Part shown: positions 1-9,139 of the stretch, one piece after another
Position numbering within the stretch: the first letter of the stretch is position 1
How the letters are laid out: each line of letters begins with the position of its first letter
Origin: a virus
Direction: 5' to 3' (one strand)
IMG/VR virus record: IMGVR_UViG_3300009024_000021
Location: 1-49,655 of that record
DNA length: 49,655 nt
The notes under the pieces: model-generated
What the model saw: the letters and a program-made list of their open reading frames with translations, nothing else
What the model was told of the DNA's origin: nothing
The model's database searches: none
Translations under genes and position numbers: made by a program

Positions 1-1
1 C

Positions 2-2821
2 TTAACTATAAACGGAACGCTAACACATACCGGTAATGTTTCCCATACAGGCAACTACGATATTACCGGAACTTGGACTAACCAAGAGATAAGAATTATT
101 GGCAATGTAGTTGAAACAACTACTACAAATACAGATTTAGAACTACGTGCAAGCGGAAGTGGCGATGTATTAATACCAAATGACGATGTTATTTTATCAC
201 AAGATTTAACTGTAAATGGAACAACAGATCTACAAGCAACAACAATAAATGGCACAGTTACACATACTGGCGATCACATACAAACCGGTAATTTAACAAT
301 TACAGGACTTCTTGAAGTTGACGATATTGAAATTAATGGCAACACTATTCAAGCAGCTACTAATGATACAGATTTACAATTAACTGCAAACGGCACTGGA
401 GAAATAGTAGTTCCAACTAGTGATGTAGTAATCACTAATAATTTAACAGTTAACGGAACAACTACCTTACAAGATACAAGTGTCACAGGGACACTAACAC
501 ATGTTGGTGATAGAAACCATACAGGTAACTTTAACATTGGTGGAACTTTCTCAAACGGAGAAATTCAAATTGATGACAACTTCATTACAACTACAACTAG
601 TAATGCTGATTTAGAGCTACGTGCAAGTGGCACCGGCGAAGTTACTGTACAAGGTAATGACGTTGTATTTGGACAAGCACTTACAGTAAGCGGAGCAACA
701 GACCTACAAGCAACTACAATAACTGGAATAATAACTCACACAGGGAATGTTACACAAACAGGCAACCTGAACTTAACAGGTGACTTTGACAATGGCAACC
801 TAAGTATAGCTGCAAATGTAATTCAAACTACTGACAGTAATGCAGACTTAGAGTTACGTGCTCAGGGTTCTGGTAAAATACTTGTACCAAATAACGATCT
901 TCAAGTTACTGGAACACTTGATGTTGATCAATTAACTACACTTGACGACACAAATATTACAGGTGTAATAACTCACGTAGGCAATTCAACTATTACTGGT
1001 AATTACGATATTACTGGACAATTAAATGTTAATGATGTAAGTTTTGATACAAATAGAATCTTTACAAACACATTAGACACAGATCTTATATTAGAAGCAA
1101 ACAATACTGGTAAAGTAATAGTTCCAAATAATGATGTAGAGATTGAAGAAAATTTAACTGTTGGTGTTGGTGCTACTTTACAGAATACAAATATTACTGG
1201 CACAGTTACACATGCAGGTAATTATACGCAAACTGGTAATTCAAATATTGACGGTAATCTTACAGTAACTCAAGATTTAGATATTACAGGTTCTGCACAG
1301 TTTGAGGAAATATTAATTGATGATAACTTTATCACAACTACAACTAGTAATGCAGATCTAGAACTACGTGCAAATGGTACTGGAGAAGTATTAATACCAG
1401 ATGCCGATTTAAGAATTAATAATGACTTAATAGTTACTGGTACAATTACAACTGGAGATATTAATAGTGCTGGTACAATTACAGCAAATAGATTTAGTAC
1501 CGGAGATATATTAATCGATGATAACTTTATCACAACTACTACATCAAATAGTGATTTAGAATTACGTGCAAATGGCACAGGTGAAGTAATAGTACCAAAC
1601 AATAATGTTGAAATTACTGGTGACACTACAGTAAGTGGAACAACTGATCTAAACGGTGATACAGGCATTACTGGTACGCTTACGCACATTGGCAATTTAT
1701 CACAAACAGGAAACTTTAATATTACAGGAAGTTTAACTGTTACTGGTGACTTAGATGTTTCCGGAGCATTCCAGTTTGAAGAAATATTAATTGATGATAA
1801 TGTTATTACAACTACATCTAGCAATGCTGATTTAGAATTTAGAGCTGCAGGTACTGGGGAAATTATTATACCTAGTAATGATGTTAATATTTCAAATAAC
1901 TTAACTGTTGATGGCACATTAACTGTAGGGAATATTGTAAGTACAGGAACTATACAAGCAAATAACTTTACTACTGGTGATATATTAATTGACGATAACT
2001 TTATTACAACCACAACATCAAATAGTGATTTAGAATTACGTACTAGTGGTACAGGAAGCATTGTACTAGATGATATTTCTATAATTGATTCAACAATATC
2101 TAGTACATCAAATATAACACTACAGCCAGACACTGAATTAGTTATTTTAGATGCAACAGGGGCACTCCAACTACCATCAGGAAATACAGCACAACGACCT
2201 AGCGGAGTGTTAGGACAAATTAGGTATAATGCACAACTTAATAGATATGAAGGATACACTAATATTGGTTGGCTAAAACTAGACGGTCTTGAAGATGCCG
2301 ACGGAGATACAAAAGTAACAGCAGAACTGTCGCCAGGTGCTAATGATAACACTATTAGATTTGTTGTATCAGGAAACACTATAGCATCGGTTACTGAAAC
2401 AAAATTAGATGCTAATTTAATAACCGTAGATGACATCCAACTTGATGGAAATGTGATAAGTACTATTACTAATAATACTGATCTACAGTTAACAGGCAAC
2501 GGCACAGGCGCAGTCAACATTGAGAACTTTAAGTTCGATGATGGTACAATAACAAATGTTACACCTAACGGAGTGACAACTATTGTAAGTACTAATCAAG
2601 GATATGTTGATTTTTCAGACCCATACGGGGTTGTTATTCCAGTAGGAAATAACACAGAAAGACCTACAGGGGTTACAGGAATGATAAGGTTTAATACCGA
2701 AGACCTTAGAGTTGAAATGTATGACGGAAGTAATTGGATATCAGTAGCAGGTGCATCAGGTGGTATTAGTTACGCAGATGCAGAAGACATAGCGATAGAA
2801 AAAGTATTAATATTTGGATAA
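2..2821 (+). CDS. Repeat-built tail fibre / adhesin, 5' end outside the window
   Basis: The frame is open from the left edge (codons starting at base 2) to TAA at 2819-2821, about 939 residues, so the gene starts upstream. Most of it is a degenerate tandem repeat of about 79 residues, each carrying the elements TTTSNADLELRA, a GTGEVLVPNNDV-like strand and THTGN..TGNFNITG. Such Thr/Asn/Gly-rich beta repeats are typical of trimeric phage fibre shafts. The C-terminal 200 residues hold two copies of a motif of the form P-x-G-N-T-x-x-R-P-x-G-x-x-G-x-x-R-[FY]-N (starting about 2172 and 2640), which also opens several fibre proteins downstream. The role is inferred to be receptor binding or fibre shaft; the receptor is unknown. 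The gene below starts 6 bases later. Confidence 0.75.
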   Translation, partial: LTINGTLTHTGNVSHTGNYDITGTWTNQEIRIIGNVVETTTTNTDLELRASGSGDVLIPNDDVILSQDLTVNGTTDLQATTINGTVTHTGDHIQTGNLTITGLLEVDDIEINGNTIQAATNDTDLQLTANGTGEIVVPTSDVVITNNLTVNGTTTLQDTSVTGTLTHVGDRNHTGNFNIGGTFSNGEIQIDDNFITTTTSNADLELRASGTGEVTVQGNDVVFGQALTVSGATDLQATTITGIITHTGNVTQTGNLNLTGDFDNGNLSIAANVIQTTDSNADLELRAQGSGKILVPNNDLQVTGTLDVDQLTTLDDTNITGVITHVGNSTITGNYDITGQLNVNDVSFDTNRIFTNTLDTDLILEANNTGKVIVPNNDVEIEENLTVGVGATLQNTNITGTVTHAGNYTQTGNSNIDGNLTVTQDLDITGSAQFEEILIDDNFITTTTSNADLELRANGTGEVLIPDADLRINNDLIVTGTITTGDINSAGTITANRFSTGDILIDDNFITTTTSNSDLELRANGTGEVIVPNNNVEITGDTTVSGTTDLNGDTGITGTLTHIGNLSQTGNFNITGSLTVTGDLDVSGAFQFEEILIDDNVITTTSSNADLEFRAAGTGEIIIPSNDVNISNNLTVDGTLTVGNIVSTGTIQANNFTTGDILIDDNFITTTTSNSDLELRTSGTGSIVLDDISIIDSTISSTSNITLQPDTELVILDATGALQLPSGNTAQRPSGVLGQIRYNAQLNRYEGYTNIGWLKLDGLEDADGDTKVTAELSPGANDNTIRFVVSGNTIASVTETKLDANLITVDDIQLDGNVISTITNNTDLQLTGNGTGAVNIENFKFDDGTITNVTPNGVTTIVSTNQGYVDFSDPYGVVIPVGNNTERPTGVTGMIRFNTEDLRVEMYDGSNWISVAGASGGISYADAEDIAIEKVLIFG
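110..2090 (+). repeat. Degenerate tandem repeat, about 237 bp period, coding for the fibre shaft
   Basis: The repeat is marked by the recurring gaa-cta-cgt-gca codons (E-L-R-A) or degenerate versions near 140, 377, 613, 850, 1087, 1361, 1559, 1835 and 2033. The first five intervals are about 237 bp (79 codons). Later intervals alternate near 275 and 198 bp, as expected after unequal crossing-over and insertion of an IDDNFITTTTSN block. Confidence 0.75.
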
Positions 2822-2827
2822 TAGAGA

Positions 2828-3157
2828 ATGGCAACAACACTTAAAAACACAGTTATAAAACAATGCGGCACACAGCCTGTACTTATATATGAAACACAAC
2901 CTGGGAACAGGGTAACTGTTCTTGGTATAAGTTTTACAAACCTAACTGACAAATTTGTTTATGTTGACGTACTAGTTGAAGACGATACTAGTGTAAGCGG
3001 GTATTACTTAAAAGATAGTATTCTACCAGCAGGCACAAGTTTAAGAGCGGTATCAACAGGTGAAAAATTAGTGTTGGCCCCTAGCAATAGATTATTAGTT
3101 AGATCAAGTTTAGATGATTCAGTTGACGTCATTGTTAGTTACGTGGAGATAACATAA
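2828..3157 (+). CDS. Small tail-fibre-associated structural protein (unknown)
   Basis: This is a 109-residue protein of unknown function. The sequence is beta-rich and hydrophobic/Thr-rich, with no signal peptide or membrane segment. It opens MATTLKNTVIK, like the attachment ends of the fibres at 18787 and 20796 (MATLKNT). In size and texture it resembles the 106-aa product at 17530. It begins 6 bases after the large fibre stop, and its own TAA shares one base with the next ATG (3157), so the genes are translationally coupled. A baseplate or fibre connector or small beta-sandwich virion protein is the best guess, from context only. Confidence 0.6.
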   Translation: MATTLKNTVIKQCGTQPVLIYETQPGNRVTVLGISFTNLTDKFVYVDVLVEDDTSVSGYYLKDSILPAGTSLRAVSTGEKLVLAPSNRLLVRSSLDDSVDVIVSYVEIT

Positions 3158-3567
3158 TGGCATATTATATAGGAACTACACCACAAGATGTTTTAGATGG
3201 ATTTATAAAAAGATATTTTTATGGTCTTCGTAGAAACAACGATGGAGAATTATTTCTTGTACAAATTGACCAACTTAGAGGCGGCAATGAAAATGTTGTT
3301 GTTGTAAACGATTTAGGTATTGCATCTGAAAACTATCCAGACTTTGAAGAAGGTATTGATTTCTTAGATGGAATTGATGCAAATCACGATGTAGTATATC
3401 CTAATGTGAGATATCCACAATTTAAATGGGAAAACAGATCGTTATTATATTATATAGAACCAGAAACAGGATTCTTTGTGCAACGAATATCAGAAGCATA
3501 TGATTATCCAACTGGAGTATCAACAGTAGCATATGGCGAAGGCCAAGATGAAAACGTAATTGACTAA
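3157..3567 (+). CDS. Conserved-looking virion protein, unknown
   Basis: This 136-residue acidic protein begins MAYYIGTTPQDVLDGFIKRY. No catalytic motif, signal peptide or membrane segment is visible. It is rich in aromatic residues and Asp/Glu, including an EEGIDFLDGIDANHD segment. It overlaps the preceding stop by one base and is followed 11 bases later by a giant fibre protein, so it probably belongs to the same tail-fibre transcription unit. A structural or adaptor role for the giant protein is inferred from position only. Confidence 0.6.
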   Translation: MAYYIGTTPQDVLDGFIKRYFYGLRRNNDGELFLVQIDQLRGGNENVVVVNDLGIASENYPDFEEGIDFLDGIDANHDVVYPNVRYPQFKWENRSLLYYIEPETGFFVQRISEAYDYPTGVSTVAYGEGQDENVID

Positions 3568-3578
3568 GGGAAAGAACA

Positions 3579-6500
3579 ATGGCAGAGTTTAAGTTAGATA
3601 GATTTAAGTATAATTGGAAAGGTGATTGGACAACTGGCGCCGATTACAAACGTGATGACGTTGTACGTGTAAACGGATTTAGTTATGTTTGTATCATATC
3701 GCACACAGGATCTGCACTTTTTGCAACAGACTTAAACGCAATACTACCAGATAGTAATCCTCCGCAACCGCAACCAAAATGGGTTGTAATGACAGCAAGT
3801 AAATCATTTGTAGGTGATTGGACTCCGGGAACATCTTATAACGTAGGTGATACAATGTTATTTGGTGGAACTGTTTGGGACTGTGTTACAGCACATACAG
3901 CTTCGTCATTCCAGTCAGATGTAGCAAACTGGGCTGTATTTACTAAACATATTAAGTTTGATGCTGCTTGGACAGTAGGTACAGAATACGGACACGGAGA
4001 TATTGTAAAGTATGGCGGCAATCTTTGGAAGTGTTTAACATCACATACAGCACAAGGAATACTAGAAAATAATCAAGGCGATTGGGAAGAATTCCACGTA
4101 GGTCAAGAATATAGAAATGCTTGGTTACCTAGTACTGATTACACTCTTAATGATATTGTAAAATATGGTGGATCATTATTTAAATGTATTGAGTCACATA
4201 CATCAAATAGTGTAGAATTGGAAGACAGTAAGTTTTCAGTATTTGCATTTGGTACACAGTTTGACGGTGAATGGAATAGTACTACTACATATAACATTGG
4301 TGATGTAGTAAGGTACGGCGGAACTTCGTATTATGCAATTACAAATAATGTTGATTCAGATCCGTCAAGAATTTTAAGAGGCAATTCTTCAGGGTACGAT
4401 AGTACTAATGATTGGCTTGTACTTTCCAAAGGATATCAATTTGCAGGCGAATGGGAATTAAGAAAAGAATTTAAAACAGGCGACATTACTCAACGTGGCG
4501 GCGACTTGTATGTTGCGTTAACAGATGTTAATATTAATGACGGCGACGAAAGTTCGTTAACATATTTAGATAATACTATTTGGGAAAAACTAGTTCCAGG
4601 TAATAGATGGAAAGCGCCTTGGGGAACTGGAACTTATTATTCAGTAGGTGATGTAGTTTACCATTTAGGTACAGCATATTCATGTAACTATGAGCATACA
4701 GCAGACGGAGAGAATTATCCAGGAGATAACGGAAACGTTTATGATTATTGGGATATACTAATACAAGCAGGTGACGAAGGCGGATTACACGACAAAGGCG
4801 ACTTGCTTACTTTTGGGTTATCACGAACAGGCACAGGTGACGGAAGTACACTTGGCGATACTCGTGTAGAAATTGGCAAAGCAGAAAATGTACTATCTAT
4901 TACAAATGAACAAGAAATATTTTGGAGAACATTTACAGCTGACTCAGATGTAATTTATGTTGCTCCGTATGGAGTTAACGATAACACTATTCTTAGAGGA
5001 AGAAGTCCAGAATTACCATTTAGAACAGTTAGATATGCTTGTGAATTTATTGAAGATAACTTTGCACCTTTAGCACCTACTAAGGTTGCTGTTGCAACGG
5101 GTAATTATGACGAAATAGGACCAATTATTATTCCAGCAGGGTGCGTAGTAATGGGAGACGAATTAAGATCGACTACAATTACTGCAACAGGTCCTATTCC
5201 AGAATATGCATACAATGCTGTTACTGATGTTGGTGACTATGTTCATGTAAAAAACTATTTTATACACATATCATCATTTATATTTGATTTAATATCAAAC
5301 AATCCTGTAGTTAATACTGCTGGAAATACCGAAACACCAAGAACAAATATTGACCCAGGAACACTTGAAGCATCAAACAGAATAATTGAATTACTTGACG
5401 ATTTTAAAAATTATACAGAATTTAATATTGCCTCAGGCGAAGTTAATCCAACTCTTGTAGGTTCTAATGTATTATCAGATCAAGCAGGATTTATTGAAAC
5501 AGCTAATCATTTAAGAGTAAATTTAAAATGGATCCAAGAAGAGATATTTGCATTCTTAGATCTTACATATGACAATCTAAACAAAGTAAGAATTTTTGAT
5601 GATGTTAATTCTCTAGTTAGAGGATTAGCAAGAGATATACAGTATTCAGGAAATTATGCAACACTACAAGCTGCTAGAAGATATGCAAATGCTGTTATTG
5701 GTAGTCAGGGCGACGACATGTTCTACTTTAGAGATACAACTGGCATGAGAAATTTAACAACTAAAGGACTTACAGGTACACTTAATCCTCCTGGAGTGTT
5801 TGATTTATATCAAAGACCAACTGGCGGAGCATGTACAAGTTTAGATCCGGGTTGGGGTCCAGATGATCAACGTTGTTGGATTATGCAACGTTCACCTTAT
5901 ATACAAGGTGTTACAAATATTGGTGACAACTGTGTTGGTAAAAAAGTAGACGGTTCATTACATAACGGTGGAAACAAGTCAATGACATCTAATGACTTTA
6001 CACAAGTGTTAAGTGACGGCATTGGTGCATGGATTTCAAATGGCGGTCGAGCTGAGCTTGTGTCGGTATTTACATATTACTGTTCGGTTGGATATTTTGC
6101 AGAAGATGGCGGAATAATACGTGCAACTAACGGTAATAACTCATATGGTAGTTGGGGTGCAATTGCTGACGGTAACGATCCTAGCGAAACGCCGGATACG
6201 TGTTCAGTATGGAACAGAAATAACGAAGCTCAGGTAGACGAAGCATTTATTGGCGGAGCCACAGATGAAGTAAAACTTTTTGAGTATACACACGCAGGTC
6301 AACACTATACAAATGCAACAACAACTGTAGTAGGCGCCGGCGCTGGTGTTAACACAACATTCGAAGACTTTAGAGATCTAGCTGTAAGCCAAGTAAGACT
6401 AATAAACACAACAGGGTCAGGATCAGAAGGCGGTAGTAATTATCTAGTTAGGCAAGGATTTGCACAAACAACAGCAGATGCTAGTTCAACAATTAAAATA

Positions 6501-9092
6501 TCTAATGCTGACGAAACACAGTTTTTAAGCGAAATTGTTGGAATGAGACTAATTATTATTTCAGGACCAGCAACAGGGCAATATGCATACATTGACTCTT
6601 ATAGTGTTATAAGTAAAGAAGTTGGTGTTAAAAGAGAATCGGACGATCAAGATGGATGGGATCATGTTATTCCAGGAACAGCATTAGCAGCAAGTTTTGA
6701 TTCAACAACACAATACAGAATAGAACCTAGAGTAGAAGTAAGTAGTCCTAGTCTTTCAAGTAGTTCTTGGCAACTAGACAATGCTAGAACATTTAATGAC
6801 GTATCCGAAGGCGGTACTAGTGTAACATATCAATCAATTGGCTTAGGCTTAGGCAGCGGTGCTGTTGAAGGTATTGAACAGTCAGGTGCTGTTTATCAAA
6901 TTTTAAGAACTGGTAAAGTATATACACCATCATTAGTATCAGGCGGAGCAGGATATGCAGCTGGAGACGAAATAGCAATACCGGGCACAGCATTAGGCGG
7001 AGTTACACCTGATCATGATTTAACTGTTAAAGTACTAACAGTAACAGATGATAGTACTAACTCTATACTTACAGCAGAATATATTGGTGTTGGTAGAGAA
7101 CCAAGAATAGTTGCTTGTGCTAATCCTAACTACATGGCATATAGTGATAATGCAGGCGAAACTTGGACTGAAAATACACACTCAGTAGCAGGAACACTAC
7201 ACACTGTAATTGCTGGAGATAATAGATTTATCGGACTAGGCGGACAAATTAATCAATACGTATTTTCGTTAACAGGCGAAAGTTGGACAACAAGATCACT
7301 TCCAGGTGCAAACAACTGGATGCACGGAACATATGGTGGCGGCAAGTTTGTTATTTGTACAGCGGCATATGCTAACTTCTTATATAGCACCGACGGGTTA
7401 TCATGGACCGAAACACCACACGGTGGAAGTGTATCAGCATTTGCTAAAGTAGCATACGGACAAGGTACATACATATCAGTAAGTAACGAAGATAGAGCTG
7501 TTACAACATCACCAGATGGTATTACTTGGAATAGAGTTAATAATAAACTTCCTACAGAATTTGCAACAGTTAATTCAATAGAATTTTGTGGATTTGCTTA
7601 TGGCGATAATAGATTTGTAGGTATAACAGAAAGCGGTAAAACATGTTATACTGTAGACAAAGGCGCAACATGGCAACTAGGCGGCGATGTTCCACAAAAC
7701 GGTGGCGGCACTTTAGTATTCACTGGATTAAAATACGGTAATGGTGTTTGGATGGCATCAGCAAATGATAACGGAACAGGAGCAACTAACTTAGTTGCAG
7801 TTACACAAGACGGAATAACATGGAATCAATATAATTTAGATTCAAGTCAAGCATGGGGAGCGTTAACTTACACAAGTAATAATAATAATCCAGAGTTTGT
7901 TCTTATAGGCGATCAAGCAACAGGTAATGCTATTGTTAAAGCAAGAACAGGTGCTAAAGCAATATTAAGAGCAGATGTAAACCAAGGTAAAATATCAAAA
8001 TTTAAAATATGGAATCCGGGCGGCGGATACATTACTCCTCCAACAGTAACAATAACTGACAATCAGTACATATCAGAAGTTGAACCACAAGTTAGAATTT
8101 CAAGTGGCGTACTTGCACAACCAACATTTAATAATAGAGGAGCAGGATATAGAACAGGCTCAACTACTATAACAATAGCAGGTGACGGATATGCTGACAT
8201 TATTGAACAAAGTAATAAATTAACACTTGCAGGTGTAAATGTTGTTCCAGGTCCTGGAGTGCAAATTAGAATAGACGGCATTTTGGATCTATTAACCGAA
8301 GTACCAGATGATTTAAAATTATACAACGGTGTTAAAGCAACAGACTTAGGTGATGACGGTACAGGTAACGGAACAAGATTAGTTGAATTCCAAATTAGTC
8401 CAAGTATAGAAAACACTGATAACTTACAGCATGGCACAGTGGTTAACTTACGAAATAGATATAGTCAATGTAGAGTAACAGGACACGATTTCCTAGACAT
8501 AGGCACAGGCGGCTTTGCAGATACAAACTATCCAGCATTATACTCAGACGGAAACTACTTTGTAAGTGCTCCTGAAAATGAAGTATACGAAACTAATGGA
8601 GGTAGAGTATTCTACACAAGTACAGACCAAGATGGTAACTTTAGAACAGGTGAACTTTTTGCTGTTAACCAAGCAACAGGTATTGTTACAATTAGTGCTC
8701 AATTCTTTGACTTAGACGGTCTGTCAGAACTATCACTAGGCGGAGTTAGATTAGGTGGATCTGGTACAAGTGTACAAGAATTTAGTACAGACCCAACTAT
8801 GAGTGCAGACTCTAATCAAGTTATTCCAACACAAAGAGCTATTGCAACATTCTTAGCAGATAGACTATCAGTTGGTGGTGAAGATCTTCAAACTAACTTA
8901 CTACAAGCAGGTAATGTTCAACTTGGTGGTGAAGATAACAAGATTGACATGAACAATAACGAAATTTTAAACTTCAATCGTCCTGTAAACTTTGCAGGAA
9001 TAGGAGCAGACGGCATTTCCCCAGCCGGACTTGGCGGAACAATTATTTCTCAAATGTTGTTAGTAAGGAATATCAATGATACCGTACAATAA
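3579..9092 (+). CDS. Giant tail-fibre / adhesin protein with carbohydrate-binding-like repeats and beta-propeller
   Basis: The 1837-residue product opens with seven repeats of about 50 residues of the form W-x5-Y-x2-GD-[IV]-V-x-[YF]-GG-x2-[YWF]-x-C-x4-HT. These resemble carbohydrate-binding modules of family 5/12. A Y-V-A-x-x-G-x-N-D / P-F-R-T-x-x-Y-A segment (about residues 463-490) follows, as in pectate-lyase-like right-handed beta-helices, then a GWGPDDQRCW region. Residues about 1180-1460 hold repeated S-x-D-G-x-x-W strands, like the Asp-box blades of BNR/Ycf48-type propellers. The C-terminal 250 residues match the paralogue at 9140 (GHDFLDIGTG, PTQRAI). The gene has an RBS-like AGGGAAAG before ATG 3579. 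The inferred role is polysaccharide recognition at the host surface; no lyase active site could be identified. Confidence 0.75.
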   Translation: MAEFKLDRFKYNWKGDWTTGADYKRDDVVRVNGFSYVCIISHTGSALFATDLNAILPDSNPPQPQPKWVVMTASKSFVGDWTPGTSYNVGDTMLFGGTVWDCVTAHTASSFQSDVANWAVFTKHIKFDAAWTVGTEYGHGDIVKYGGNLWKCLTSHTAQGILENNQGDWEEFHVGQEYRNAWLPSTDYTLNDIVKYGGSLFKCIESHTSNSVELEDSKFSVFAFGTQFDGEWNSTTTYNIGDVVRYGGTSYYAITNNVDSDPSRILRGNSSGYDSTNDWLVLSKGYQFAGEWELRKEFKTGDITQRGGDLYVALTDVNINDGDESSLTYLDNTIWEKLVPGNRWKAPWGTGTYYSVGDVVYHLGTAYSCNYEHTADGENYPGDNGNVYDYWDILIQAGDEGGLHDKGDLLTFGLSRTGTGDGSTLGDTRVEIGKAENVLSITNEQEIFWRTFTADSDVIYVAPYGVNDNTILRGRSPELPFRTVRYACEFIEDNFAPLAPTKVAVATGNYDEIGPIIIPAGCVVMGDELRSTTITATGPIPEYAYNAVTDVGDYVHVKNYFIHISSFIFDLISNNPVVNTAGNTETPRTNIDPGTLEASNRIIELLDDFKNYTEFNIASGEVNPTLVGSNVLSDQAGFIETANHLRVNLKWIQEEIFAFLDLTYDNLNKVRIFDDVNSLVRGLARDIQYSGNYATLQAARRYANAVIGSQGDDMFYFRDTTGMRNLTTKGLTGTLNPPGVFDLYQRPTGGACTSLDPGWGPDDQRCWIMQRSPYIQGVTNIGDNCVGKKVDGSLHNGGNKSMTSNDFTQVLSDGIGAWISNGGRAELVSVFTYYCSVGYFAEDGGIIRATNGNNSYGSWGAIADGNDPSETPDTCSVWNRNNEAQVDEAFIGGATDEVKLFEYTHAGQHYTNATTTVVGAGAGVNTTFEDFRDLAVSQVRLINTTGSGSEGGSNYLVRQGFAQTTADASSTIKISNADETQFLSEIVGMRLIIISGPATGQYAYIDSYSVISKEVGVKRESDDQDGWDHVIPGTALAASFDSTTQYRIEPRVEVSSPSLSSSSWQLDNARTFNDVSEGGTSVTYQSIGLGLGSGAVEGIEQSGAVYQILRTGKVYTPSLVSGGAGYAAGDEIAIPGTALGGVTPDHDLTVKVLTVTDDSTNSILTAEYIGVGREPRIVACANPNYMAYSDNAGETWTENTHSVAGTLHTVIAGDNRFIGLGGQINQYVFSLTGESWTTRSLPGANNWMHGTYGGGKFVICTAAYANFLYSTDGLSWTETPHGGSVSAFAKVAYGQGTYISVSNEDRAVTTSPDGITWNRVNNKLPTEFATVNSIEFCGFAYGDNRFVGITESGKTCYTVDKGATWQLGGDVPQNGGGTLVFTGLKYGNGVWMASANDNGTGATNLVAVTQDGITWNQYNLDSSQAWGALTYTSNNNNPEFVLIGDQATGNAIVKARTGAKAILRADVNQGKISKFKIWNPGGGYITPPTVTITDNQYISEVEPQVRISSGVLAQPTFNNRGAGYRTGSTTITIAGDGYADIIEQSNKLTLAGVNVVPGPGVQIRIDGILDLLTEVPDDLKLYNGVKATDLGDDGTGNGTRLVEFQISPSIENTDNLQHGTVVNLRNRYSQCRVTGHDFLDIGTGGFADTNYPALYSDGNYFVSAPENEVYETNGGRVFYTSTDQDGNFRTGELFAVNQATGIVTISAQFFDLDGLSELSLGGVRLGGSGTSVQEFSTDPTMSADSNQVIPTQRAIATFLADRLSVGGEDLQTNLLQAGNVQLGGEDNKIDMNNNEILNFNRPVNFAGIGADGISPAGLGGTIISQMLLVRNINDTVQ

Positions 9093-9110
9093 CCAGGAAA
9101 AAGTTTTAAT

Positions 9111-9118
9111 GATAAATA
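9111..9118 (+). promoter_or_regulatory. T4-type late promoter (GATAAATA) for the 9140 gene
   Basis: GATAAATA matches the T4 late -10 element TATAAATA in 7 of 8 positions. It sits in the 47-bp gap between the two giant genes. With T4 geometry (element at -13 to -6) transcription would start near 9124, just before the CGGAG ribosome site (9126-9130) and ATG 9140. Confidence 0.6.
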
Positions 9119-9139
9119 CACTATACGGAGTAAAAGCAA

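Noticed and set aside
1270-2520. Long - strand open frame (416 codons) opposite the first fibre
   Set aside because: It is the mirror of a repetitive Thr/Asn-rich coding region; its protein is low-complexity Val/Ser/Pro with no motif, ribosome site or promoter, and the + frame is clearly coding.
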